Shown here: piece after piece, positions 38,901 through 47,503 of the stretch
How positions within the stretch are numbered: position 1 is the stretch's first letter
Layout: every line of letters starts with the position of its first letter
Source of the DNA: Phallus indusiatus
Taxonomy: Eukaryota; Basidiomycota; Agaricomycetes; Phallales; Phallaceae
DNA length: 64,000 nt
Assembly (NCBI GenBank): GCA_027605045.1
Contig: JAQFWX010000010.1
Span: forward strand, 624,879 to 688,878
Direction: 5' to 3'
Position numbers and translations under genes: made by a program
The notes under the pieces: model-generated
Seen by the model: only the letters and a program-made list of their open reading frames with translations
Database searches by the model: none
Told to the model about the DNA's origin: nothing

Positions 38901-39525
38901 TCTTTACTGCCACGCTGCCATGCCGCTTTCGCGTGAGGAATTCTCCTTCGCTGAGCAAATCGCACGCATCATTGGTTCGGAATCCCGTCGGTCCTTTCAA
39001 GCTGGTCGAGAAGTCAGAGATCGCGAGATCAACGACATTGTGATGCCTATACTCACAGGGCATGCAAATTCGAAGCCAGCGAAACAAGCGTCCCCAGCTG
39101 CGAGAAATATGAAAAATAAGTCTTCGGTCGCTCGTACGCATACCAATGTGTCTTCTCACCGCTCCAAGAAGCCAAAAAAGCGTTTCCAGCCCAGTTTGGC
39201 TGAGAGGTTGTCAGCAGCGCCCGTTCATTCTGCGGAGACGGCTCCTGTTGTCTCTAGGGTAAAGCTGACGAAAAATCAGCAAAGTAGACAGAGGCGGAGG
39301 GACAGGAGGGCTAGAGAAAGAGCTGATCGTGACATGGCCGCGAATTATGCTGCAACTGCTCTCGTTGGATTCGTTGGACAGGAGACAGAGCTCGAGGCGA
39401 TGTTGCTGGAGAGTGGAGGAGTGACTGTGACTACCAATGCCAGCTCAAACATACCGGAGTCACATTTGGAGGTCGGAATAATCGACGGGAGTTTGGATGA
39501 GACTGGCGTCAATATTAACACTGAC
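32902..39525 (+). CDS. Gag-Pol polyprotein of the outer Gypsy element, cut near its 3' end
   Basis: One frame encodes the structural and replication proteins of the element. I take the ATG at 32902; the frame opens earlier without an ATG. In order there is an N-terminal region with an acidic Ser-rich tract, a CCHC zinc knuckle CFNCKQVGHDARNC (about residue 605), an aspartic protease DSG (about 720), and reverse transcriptase with YLDD (about 1039). RNase H (TDACLTG, TDHKGLEYF) and integrase follow. The integrase has an HHCC zinc domain, DFVGPLP and FHPQTDGMTERAN. A weak chromodomain-like stretch (AVDRILSHSGKGRD) precedes about 300 unassigned residues. The frame is intact through 2208 codons until the chromovirus at 39526; its original last 68 codons, counting the stop, lie at 45756-45959. 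Confidence 0.93.
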
Positions 39526-39924
39526 TGTCAGGGCTACTCAGCTCAGACTAGAGGGAGGGGATCCTAAGATAATATATTGCGGAAAACACTAACTACTCAC
39601 CTAGAGGGAGGGGATCCTAAGAGAACAAGCTTAGGGACCCTCACTCTAGGGACAGCGACTATATACATGAAAAACGATAGCGCGGCGTGCGGCCCTGACA
39701 CAGCTAAGTGCTAGGCGCCTGAACCGAACCTAAGCGACGTGATGTCACGGGCATCACGCCGAGTACGAGCGCGCGACGCGCGCGAGTAAAGAAAGTGAAA
39801 TAGAGGCAGAACAAGGAAACGGAAAGTGGAAGTAATAGACGGGAAATGTAAATGAAATAGAAATAAACATATACCGATGATAATAAATAAGGAAAGTAAG
39901 GGGACGCGGTAGCGTACCCTGACA
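39526..39924 (-). repeat. 3' LTR of the nested chromovirus
   Basis: It is 399 bp with termini TGTCAGGG and CCCTGACA and holds two 21-bp CTAGAGGGAGGGGATCCTAA-type boxes. Its plus-strand left end defines the CTGAC duplication. Confidence 0.95.
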
Positions 39925-39935
39925 CCATCCCCCCT

Positions 39936-42900
39936 TCAACGAGGCGGCGTCCCGACGCCTGTAGCTTCGACTAATGACGCTTGTAACTTAGAAAAATCAA
40001 ACCGAGGGCGACGATGGAAAAGAAGGCCATTTATCGAGCGTGGCGCACTCGGATGTTCGCGGTGGAATTCCTTGATGAGATCCGGGGCTGCAATATTCGA
40101 CTCGGGTTCCCACTGGTCATGCTCGGGACCATAGCCTTCCCAACGCACCTTATACTCGAGTCGTCTCCGGAAGACACGACTGTCTAAGATCCGTTCCACG
40201 ACATAGTGTTCACCATCGTCCCTGACCTCAGGAGGTGGTGGAGCCTTAACGCGACGACCCGGGATCGTATCTTCAACCTTGGGACGTAACTTCCCGACGT
40301 GGAATACTGGATGAAGCCTTGACATCGACAGTGGTAAACGCAACTTGTATGCGTGCGACCCGACCTTGCTGACTATCGGAAAAGGCCCCAAGTACCGATG
40401 CGATAACTTGGCGGAGGGCCTGGTGGTACGAATGTCGCTCGAATCGAGGTATACCTTGTCGCCAACCTTGTATTCAGGCGCTGGGATGTGTTTCCGATTG
40501 TAATACTTGGCCATCTCGTCTTTCGACCTGGCTATAGCGGCCTTGGCTTCCTCTATCGTCGATTCCATACGCGTCTTGAACTCGTTGACAGATTCGATCT
40601 TCGAGTCGGCAACCTGCGGTTCGAATCCCATACGAGGATGTCGTCCAGTGTCGAGCTCAAAGGGTGTCGAACGCGTGGCTGAGTGCACATGGTTGTTGTA
40701 TGCGAACTCAGCCATGGGCAGTAGCTGGTCCCAGTCGTCCTGTCGCTCAGAGGTGAAGAGTCGAAGGTACTGTTCGACTTCTGCGTTGACGCGTTCTGTC
40801 TGACCATCGGTTTGAGGATGATATGCAGTAGAGGGTGCAAGCCGTATGCCAAGGAGCCTAGAAAGCTCCTGCGTGAAGCGGGACGCGAACTGGGGGCCCC
40901 TGTCAGAGATCACCTTCATGGGAAGCCCATGGAGCTTCCAGACGTGCTGGAGGTACAGTCGGGCCAGACCTGTCGCGTCAAGTGTCGTAAATGTCGGCAC
41001 AAAATGAACCCGTTTGGTGAGAGAGTCGACGACAGAGAGGATTGCGTCGAAACCGTTGGATTCTGGCAGCTCCACGATGAAGTCGACCGAGATGTGTTCC
41101 CAAGGTCGACTTGGCACTTCTGTGGGTCGGAGAAGTCCATAGGGGGCATGACGAGACGGTTTCGTACGTAGACACATGTCGCAGGCCTCTACATAGCGTT
41201 GTACATACCTAGAGACACCTGGCCACCAAAAGGTGCGCGAAATGAGCTCAAGAGTCTTGAAACGACCCGGGTGACCACCGAGTTTGGTGTCGTGGTGTCT
41301 GGAAAGGATTTTCCGACGCAATTCGTCCACATTTGGCACATAAACCTTGCCGCGATAGTAGAGGAGGTCCTGGTCTTCAAACCATTCCGACGAGTGAGCT
41401 GAACGACCACCCAGTGCACGAAGTGTTGCAACGGCTTTGGACACACTATCCTCAACCTTGCCTTCCCGATTGGCCTTGCGAATCTGGCGTAGAAGATCCT
41501 CCTCCTCCCCCTTAAGACGGAATGTTTGCAGAGCATTGATTGCAAACATTTCGGGTCGGATTAAGGTGACGCCACGATTGTCGTCCTTTCCCGAGCCATG
41601 ATCTGGGCGACGGGATAAGCCATCAGGTTTACCCATCGACTTACCCGGTATATGCTGCAGAGTAAAGTCGAATCGTGAGAGATATACTGACCATCTGGCT
41701 TGACGACGATTGAGGTTACGCGCGGACATGAAATACTCGAGATTCTTGTGATCAGTCCGTATGTCGATAGGGTGAGACGCGCCTTCAAGAAAGTGTCGCC
41801 ATTCCTCTAAGGACCGTATGATAGCGAGCATCTCCTTGTCGTGAATCTCGTAGTTGCGTTCAACGGGACTGAGGGCCTTCGAGAAGAAAGCAACTGGGTG
41901 CCATTTACCGTCTTCGCTCGACAACTGTGAAAGAACCGCGCCTGTTGCAAAGTCGGAGCTGTCTGCTTCAACCCGGTAAGGATTAGCGGGGTTGGGGATG
42001 AGGAGAATAGGAGCAGAGGTGATTGACGACTTCAGAGTATCGAAAGCGTGCTGACAGGTGTCGGACCAGACGAAGGACGTATCCTTCTTGGTTAACCCGA
42101 ACATGGGATTGGCAATACGCGCGAAATCCTTGATAAACCGACGGTAGAAGTTGGCGAAACCCAGGAAGGACTGGACCTCTGTGACGTTCTTCGGGACAGG
42201 CCAGTCTCTGACACCCGAGACTTTCGCGGGATCCATCTCGACGGTGTTCTCGGAAATGACAACACCCAAGTACTCGATCTTGGTCCGGCAGAACTCGCAC
42301 TTCTCTGCCTTGAGATACAGTTTGTGTTCACGGAGACGTTCGAGAACGCGTCGTGTCACCCTGTCGTGCTGTTCCCGATCCCGAGTGTAAATGAGAATGT
42401 CGTCGATATAGACGGCAACGACACCTTCCGAGATCATGTCTTCAAAGATCTCGTTCATCATCGTCTGGAAGGTGGCAGGACTGTTAGTGAGACCAAAAAA
42501 CATCACCAAGGGCTCGAAGAGGCCACGATTGGTGCGGAAAGCGGCCTTCCACTCATCTCCTTCCTTTATCCGTACGTTGTTGTAACCCCAGCGCACGTCC
42601 AGCTTGGTAAAGTACCGGGCACCTTGCAGTTTGTTGATGAGTTCCGAGATCAGAGGCAGCGGGTAGCGATTCTTGATTGTCATGGCATTCAACGCGCGAT
42701 AGTCCTGAATAAGGCGAAGAGAGCCATCTTTCTTCTTAATGAAGAACACCGGGGACGCCATGGGCGACTTGGAGGGCCGGATTCGTCCAGACGCAAGGTT
42801 CTCTTCCAGAAACGCATCTAACTCGACCTGTTCGTTAGGTGACAGCGGGTAGATCTTGCAAGACTTGGGCTCGGAACCTGGCACAAGTTCTATCGGGTGA

Positions 42901-43880
42901 TCCCACTTCTTCGACGGCGGCAACGAATCGAATGACTCCTTCGAGAAAATGTCGGCAAAGTCGCGGAACATCTCTGGCACGATATCCCGAAAACCCTTGG
43001 GAGCTGGTGCGTCTGCGTTGTTGGCGTGGGCCTGAGCCAGTCGCTGGGAGATGGTCTCGGTGGCATATATGCGGTGAGCGTCGGGCTCGTCGGGTAGCAT
43101 TGATATCGCGAACAGTCGATCACCCTCTTCAATCTCAGACTCGACGTCAACCAGGTCTGGTATATCAGGATCATCGGCCTCAGTGTTGTCGAGCTCTGGT
43201 AAAGGTGCGCGTCGGATCTGTTGGAACGCGCGCTTAGAGAGCTTACCCGCTGGCCAGCGTGGAGCACAAGACCGACAACTGGGGCTGCAGCGCATGAACT
43301 CCACTTGACCAGTTGTGTAGTCTATGACGGGATTGTGAGCCTTGAACCACGGCAGCCCAAATAGGACGGGATACTTGAGCGAGGTAACGGCGAATAAGGT
43401 GCGTTCGGAATGATCCCGAAATCGAACCACCAGGTCAACGACGTGGGTGATAGAGCCAGCGTGGTTGGGCGTACCATCAACGTTGAACACGGGAATTGGT
43501 TTAGCAAGACGCACGGAGGGAAGCCGATGTTTCTCGACAAAGTCGCGATCGAGGAACATACCGCTAGCTCCAGTGTCCAGCATGGCCTTGCTGTGCAGCA
43601 GGGCTCCAGTGTCAACACTCTGTAGTTCCACCGGGATCTCTAGCTTCTGCGTACCAGCAGTAGCTGCGAGTCGGTACTCGCTTGGCAATGCGCGACGTTG
43701 AGAAGGCGACAGCATACATGGAGTTGAAACAGAGCGTGTAGCAGGTGGAGACGATTCTTCGGGTTTAGCAGGGGATGCAGCAGGGGTAGTTAGATTCGAA
43801 TCAGGAGTGTCATTTTGTTCGCGATCTATGTACAAAATGTCGAATCTATTAGATGTCGGCAACGAGGGTGCATCTATCAC
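39936..43880 (-). CDS. Pol of the nested chromovirus: protease, RT, RNase H, integrase, chromodomain
   Basis: The frame of about 1314 codons is open from upstream of 43880 to a TGA at 39936-39938. It has an aspartic protease (LDTGASG, about residue 102), reverse transcriptase with YIDDILIY (about 489) and RNase H (VEADSSDFATGAV, TDHKNLEYF). The integrase has HHCC (GGHPGRFKTLELI, CDMCLRTK), DFIVELP, ISDRGPQF and YHPQTDGQTERVN. A C-terminal chromodomain lies at about 1225-1275 (YVVERILDSR, KVRWEGYGPEHDQWEPE). The chromodomain is expected to bind marked histone H3 and steer integration to heterochromatin, which fits this repeat-rich site. The first in-frame start-like codon is GTG, so expression by a -1 shift from Gag is likely. 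Confidence 0.95.
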   Translation of the reverse strand: MIDAPSLPTSNRFDILYIDREQNDTPDSNLTTPAASPAKPEESSPPATRSVSTPCMLSPSQRRALPSEYRLAATAGTQKLEIPVELQSVDTGALLHSKAMLDTGASGMFLDRDFVEKHRLPSVRLAKPIPVFNVDGTPNHAGSITHVVDLVVRFRDHSERTLFAVTSLKYPVLFGLPWFKAHNPVIDYTTGQVEFMRCSPSCRSCAPRWPAGKLSKRAFQQIRRAPLPELDNTEADDPDIPDLVDVESEIEEGDRLFAISMLPDEPDAHRIYATETISQRLAQAHANNADAPAPKGFRDIVPEMFRDFADIFSKESFDSLPPSKKWDHPIELVPGSEPKSCKIYPLSPNEQVELDAFLEENLASGRIRPSKSPMASPVFFIKKKDGSLRLIQDYRALNAMTIKNRYPLPLISELINKLQGARYFTKLDVRWGYNNVRIKEGDEWKAAFRTNRGLFEPLVMFFGLTNSPATFQTMMNEIFEDMISEGVVAVYIDDILIYTRDREQHDRVTRRVLERLREHKLYLKAEKCEFCRTKIEYLGVVISENTVEMDPAKVSGVRDWPVPKNVTEVQSFLGFANFYRRFIKDFARIANPMFGLTKKDTSFVWSDTCQHAFDTLKSSITSAPILLIPNPANPYRVEADSSDFATGAVLSQLSSEDGKWHPVAFFSKALSPVERNYEIHDKEMLAIIRSLEEWRHFLEGASHPIDIRTDHKNLEYFMSARNLNRRQARWSVYLSRFDFTLQHIPGKSMGKPDGLSRRPDHGSGKDDNRGVTLIRPEMFAINALQTFRLKGEEEDLLRQIRKANREGKVEDSVSKAVATLRALGGRSAHSSEWFEDQDLLYYRGKVYVPNVDELRRKILSRHHDTKLGGHPGRFKTLELISRTFWWPGVSRYVQRYVEACDMCLRTKPSRHAPYGLLRPTEVPSRPWEHISVDFIVELPESNGFDAILSVVDSLTKRVHFVPTFTTLDATGLARLYLQHVWKLHGLPMKVISDRGPQFASRFTQELSRLLGIRLAPSTAYHPQTDGQTERVNAEVEQYLRLFTSERQDDWDQLLPMAEFAYNNHVHSATRSTPFELDTGRHPRMGFEPQVADSKIESVNEFKTRMESTIEEAKAAIARSKDEMAKYYNRKHIPAPEYKVGDKVYLDSSDIRTTRPSAKLSHRYLGPFPIVSKVGSHAYKLRLPLSMSRLHPVFHVGKLRPKVEDTIPGRRVKAPPPPEVRDDGEHYVVERILDSRVFRRRLEYKVRWEGYGPEHDQWEPESNIAAPDLIKEFHREHPSAPRSINGLLFHRRPRFDFSKLQASLVEATGVGTPPR

Positions 43881-45187
43881 TCGTCGCCGTTTTGAAAATC
43901 CTCTACCTCTGCTGCAGCTACAGTCTCCCCCTCTGTCAGAGCAGAGTCACCACGTGTCTGGGCTTCTAGCGCATCTTTCTGGGCCAGCAGATGCGCGATA
44001 CTGTCGTCTAATTCCTCGGGCTGAAGATATCGGATGTCATACGCACGAGGGCATTCGCGAGCCCAATGGCCTGCTGCTCCACAGCGACGACACCTGGTTG
44101 ATTCTGGGCCAGCACGTCGACGGGCAGCGTCAACGTCCATCGGATCATGCCTAACCTGTGGTGCAGGAGCGGGAGCCGCAGGTCTTGGAGGCAACGTGGG
44201 CACGATTTGAGATGCTGGCCTGGGAGGTGGATAGGGAGGAGCCTGATAGGAAGGGGCAGGGGGCCTCCTCTGGATCTGGAGGGTCTGATACGACGGAAAA
44301 GGGTTGGGGCGAGGTCGATTAATGGGGACAGCTGCGGGATTTGTCTGAGCCGTTCCAGAGCCCACGAGTCGACGGCGAGCAGCGGTGAAGGCCTCGTTGG
44401 CACGCCTGTCCATGTCAAACATGCGTGCTTGCCTGATCCAGCCTTCGTAGTCGTGGAGTGCGGGTCGGTCTTTCATCGTCGCTACCAGAGATGCAATTGC
44501 CGGGTCTAAACCATTACGAAAGTACGTGTTAATGGCGAGTCCTTCCGTAAAGCCAGCGTGCTCAATGAGTACGCGGAAGGCGTCTACATATTCCTCTACA
44601 GTCCTGTTGCCTTGGACATAGCGGTTGGAGTAGAGGGTGTTGATGGCGTCTTCTTGTTCGGATTGTGGAAAGAAATCGGCCTTGAATCTTTCCCGGAAGG
44701 CATCCCAGTCAGCGAAGGGCTTCTCTCCTCTTTGATACCTTTTCAGCATAGATTCGCTGAAGGTAAGGGCGCGACCTTCGTTCATGTACGACATCGCCCA
44801 GCCGATCTTGAGTTCATCAGTCTCGAAGTCGTGACTGCATATACTCATGTAAAACTCGACAGTGTTCCAAAAGGCGCGACCCTTGGAGCGATCTCCGTCG
44901 AACGAAGGAGGTACAGCAGGTCGGGTATTTCGGGAAGAGCGTGAACTGGCTTGATGCTCAGGAGCCGGTGGTTGTCCAGACGAGGACGCGTCGCCCACAG
45001 GGGGGTTTTGGGTTGGAGCAGCTCTAGCCGCGTCTCGGATGCTCTGCAGCACCTCAATCATCTGTGAGGCCTGGGATTCCTGTCTTGCCAGGCGGGCATC
45101 CATTTCCGCGAACTGCCGCATAATAATAGTCGCCACATCGTTGAGGGTGACGAGTGGGGGTGCAGAGGGTGGAGGAGAAGAGTCCAT
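43877..45187 (-). CDS. Gag of the nested chromovirus
   Basis: This 436-residue protein starts at an ATG (45187) and stops at TGA (43879-43877). The N-terminal part holds a heptad-like stretch (VATIIMRQFAEMDARL). The middle is a Ty3-type capsid region (KGRAFWNTVEFYMS, YVQGNRTVEEYVDAFRVL). A Pro-rich linker leads to one CCHC zinc knuckle, CRRCGAAGHWAREC, near residue 390, for RNA packaging. It assembles the cytoplasmic particle. Its last codons overlap the Pol frame, which is shifted by -1. No lesion is visible. Confidence 0.93.
   Translation of the reverse strand: MDSSPPPSAPPLVTLNDVATIIMRQFAEMDARLARQESQASQMIEVLQSIRDAARAAPTQNPPVGDASSSGQPPAPEHQASSRSSRNTRPAVPPSFDGDRSKGRAFWNTVEFYMSICSHDFETDELKIGWAMSYMNEGRALTFSESMLKRYQRGEKPFADWDAFRERFKADFFPQSEQEDAINTLYSNRYVQGNRTVEEYVDAFRVLIEHAGFTEGLAINTYFRNGLDPAIASLVATMKDRPALHDYEGWIRQARMFDMDRRANEAFTAARRRLVGSGTAQTNPAAVPINRPRPNPFPSYQTLQIQRRPPAPSYQAPPYPPPRPASQIVPTLPPRPAAPAPAPQVRHDPMDVDAARRRAGPESTRCRRCGAAGHWARECPRAYDIRYLQPEELDDSIAHLLAQKDALEAQTRGDSALTEGETVAAAEVEDFQNGDE
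43895..43901 (-). promoter_or_regulatory. Candidate -1 ribosomal frameshift heptamer GGATTTT
   Basis: On the minus strand the Gag codons GAG GAT TTT contain G GAT TTT, 15 nt before the Gag stop. Slipping back one base enters the Pol frame, which is open here. GGAUUUU is a known -1 shift site in some plant RNA viruses. Its role here is inference from position and frame. Confidence 0.5.
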
Positions 45188-45338
45188 GAGAGAGAGAAAG
45201 GAAAATGGGGTTTTTAAGAGGGAGCAGAGGGGTCGGTTATAGACGGGACTCGAGGGAAAAATACGACACTGCGATAGTCGGTGTCGAGCGCGATTTTTCG
45301 ATAGCGAGTGTCGATAAAAACGGCCAGTCTGCGAGTAG

Positions 45339-45349
45339 AAGCTTGTTCT
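45339..45349 (-). promoter_or_regulatory. Putative primer-binding site for self-priming
   Basis: Two bases downstream of the 5' LTR the minus strand reads AGAACAAGCTT. This is perfectly complementary over 11 nt to AAGCTTGTTCT inside the same LTR (45448-45458), near the expected 5' end of the RNA. The arrangement is that of Tf1-type elements, which prime reverse transcription with their own mRNA 5' end. Tf1 self-priming is established; its use here is inference. Confidence 0.6.
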
Positions 45350-45351
45350 AC

Positions 45352-45750
45352 TGTCAGGGCTACTCAGCTCAGACTAGAGGGAGGGGATCCTAAGATAATA
45401 TATTGCGGAAAACACTAACTACTCACCTAGAGGGAGGGGATCCTAAGAGAACAAGCTTAGGGACCCTCACTCTAGGGACAGCGACTATATACATGAAAAA
45501 CGATAGCGCGGCGTGCGGCCCTGACACAGCTAAGTGCTAGGCGCCCGAACCGAACCTAAGCGACGTGATGTCACGGGCATCACGCCGAGTACGAGCGCGC
45601 GACGCGCGCGAGTAAAGAAAGTGAAATAGAGGCAGAACAAGGAAACGGAAAGTGGAAGTAATAGACGGGAAATGTAAATGAAATAGAAATAAACATATAC
45701 CGATGATAATAAATAAGGAAAGTAAGGGGACGCGGTAGCGTACCCTGACA
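45352..45750 (-). repeat. 5' LTR of the nested chromovirus
   Basis: It is 399 bp and differs from the other LTR at about one position (GGCGCCC here, GGCGCCT there). A TATA-like TGTATATAG on the minus strand (about 45485-45493) lies roughly 30 nt before the AAGCTTGTTCT segment (45448-45458), suggesting that transcripts begin near it. Confidence 0.95.
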
Positions 45751-45755
45751 CTGAC

Positions 45756-45959
45756 GCGAACGTTGCCAGTCAGGACTCCGTCGATGCTGACGTCACGATG
45801 TTCGACCAGTACATTCAATATGACGACGTTGACGCGGAGGGCGAAGATGAAGAATTATTTGGAACTTCTAGTCCGGTCGCGACTAGAGCCGTGACTCCCA
45901 TTGAGTTTGAGGAGCTCGATTTATTGGGAATTAGTGACGGTGAAGGGGGTTATTTTTAG
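45756..45959 (+). pseudogene. Displaced 3' end of the outer Gag-Pol frame
   Basis: Directly after the second CTGAC duplication, the frame left at 39525 resumes without a shift and stays open for 67 codons to a TAG at 45957-45959. It is acidic (it includes DDVDAEGEDEELFG), like the preceding C-terminal tail. It shows that the outer polyprotein was about 2275 residues before the insertion. As it stands the segment has no start and is presumably not translated. Confidence 0.9.
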
Positions 45960-46014
45960 ATTGGAGTACGAACTGATTTCCTGGAACACTTGTAAACAAG
46001 TGTTGGAGGGCGGG

Positions 46015-46288
46015 TGTAAGAGTCTGGACTCTTTCAATCTGTCCGAAAAGTCCGAGTCGGGGACTTCGGACTATTTTCTAATCTTATCTTTTATTTTCCC
46101 TTACTTACAAATCGTTTGCTTATTTCTCTTAGTTATCTAATAATTAGATAATCTTTATTTTAGGTATATAAGCTCGAGATGTAGATATTTTATTCTTTAG
46201 CTTCTTTAACGAAGACCATCTGCACTCATCTTGTGTGATATTCCTTTGTTCTTGAAGTTCTTGTGTAAAAGTCTCTCGGACTTTTACA
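46015..46288 (+). repeat. Right (3') LTR of the outer Gypsy element
   Basis: By eye this LTR is identical to 32413-32686. It is followed by the second CTTGC duplication (46289-46293). Confidence 0.95.
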
Positions 46289-47503
46289 CTTGCACAGGAG
46301 TCGCCATATCGCATCTTCACCTCCGCCTCGAAAAGTATCGGCCATTTTGGGGGTTTTGGAACTAGGACGAGGCAAAAAAGGTAGATCGCAAACATAGAAA
46401 GTATTGTACATACTCGTTCACGATGCAAGTCATCTGATAAACGTTTAGGATAGGACTATGGGTATCCTTCAACAATGACGTCGCGTTCTTGTTGCGCCTC
46501 TAGGTGTGTTCCCATCCAGCGGCCGGCCTGGGCATTGAAATCGGGGCTGTAAGATTGCAAGCGGACAGCCCGCAGCTAGCTTGATTCGCAATTTTGTGTC
46601 GGGTTGTCGTGGAAGTGATGATAACGGTCTAGGAGTATGCTTGGGAACTATTAGCAGCCTACAGCGCCACTCCATGCTTACACTTCTGTATATAGTCCTG
46701 GGGCATCACCCTACTAAAAGTGGTTTTGTAGAAGCGTCGGTGTCAGTGTTGCGCTCCGACCTGGTTTGAGATGGACACCTTCTGCGGCATAACTGTCGTT
46801 TTTTGCGAAGACGACTATGAGCATAGTACATTTATAGATCGGATTGGATGTGTTATTTTTCTGAAAGCGCAGTGCGTGTTGTGTTATTATGTTCCCAAGT
46901 TACTAACAACGATGTCTTTCTTCAGAAACTATTGGATATCACTTATCCTGTCTTTGCTTTTCTTGTCGGGAAAACATATAACATTCGTTGACAAAGGATT
47001 GAACGCTCTTGGTTCTCAGTTTTCGCCATTTTTTGTTTGTTCGCTCGTACTCTCTTTTTGACTCCCTTCATCTAACACGGCGAGTTTGCCTCGCAACAAC
47101 TATTGGCTTACAAACACCTCTTCGCTCCTCAAGTAGTTCACGTCTTCGTTAGTCTCTTGGATTGGGGACGGGATGAAAGTGTTCATGACCATGGCGCTTC
47201 TGAGCAGTCTGCACTGAGCCGATGGACCGCCTTTGGACATCGGGAAGATTTGATTGAGAGGTTGGATGACTGCGACCTACATATTACACTCTTAAAATTT
47301 GTATTTTTCCTCGCAAGAGATCAGCTGCGGCCAATGACACTAAATATTTATTCGTGACTACGGTAAAATAAAAAGAAAAAATAGTTTGAAATTATATTCA
47401 GAGCCTGAGCTCCCTTTGAAATATGAGTGTATGCTCTTGATAAATAGTGCTACCTTTTAACAATGATACATTCGAGGTAGCGGTATTCTCGACTATCTGT
47501 ACA
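46289..47503. other. Intergenic DNA of unit C, right part
   Basis: From 46294 it continues the sequence left at 32412, then passes within about 100 bp to matches with 13020-14500 (unit A) and 24960-26030 (unit B). The middle of the unit is therefore missing, probably by recombination between the two sub-units. A former exon start, ATGGCCGATACTTTTCGAGG on the minus strand (near 46345), is now broken by the Gypsy insertion. No gene is recognised. Confidence 0.45.

Larger units (their letters stand above)
39526..45750 (-). mobile_element. Complete chromovirus (Ty3/Gypsy), nested in the outer element
   Basis: This 6225-bp element is on the minus strand. Its 399-bp LTRs (39526-39924 and 45352-45750) differ at about one base, and it is flanked by CTGAC duplications (39521-39525 and 45751-45755). 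Gag (43877-45187) and Pol (39936-43880) are both open, with a C-terminal chromodomain. A polypurine tract (GAAGGGGGGATGG on the minus strand, 39925-39937) abuts the 3' LTR. It is structurally complete and may be autonomous. Relatives in the window are the partial copy at 1-759, solo LTR 11089-11487, and the diverged solo LTRs at 22240 and 53322. Confidence 0.96.
32413..46288 (+). mobile_element. Young Ty3/Gypsy element carrying a second element inside it
   Basis: Two 274-bp LTRs (32413-32686 and 46015-46288) look identical over their length. They start TGTAAGAG, end TTTTACA and are flanked by CTTGC duplications (32408-32412 and 46289-46293). A single long gag-pol frame lies between them on the plus strand. 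A 6225-bp chromovirus (39526-45750) interrupts it. Removing that leaves an element of about 7.65 kb. A purine-rich GGAGGGCGGG directly precedes the right LTR and is the likely polypurine tract. LTR identity means insertion was very recent. Confidence 0.95.

Noticed and set aside
42324..42821. 165-codon plus-strand frame within the chromovirus
   Set aside because: It lies antisense to the conserved reverse transcriptase region and is explained by that coding sequence.
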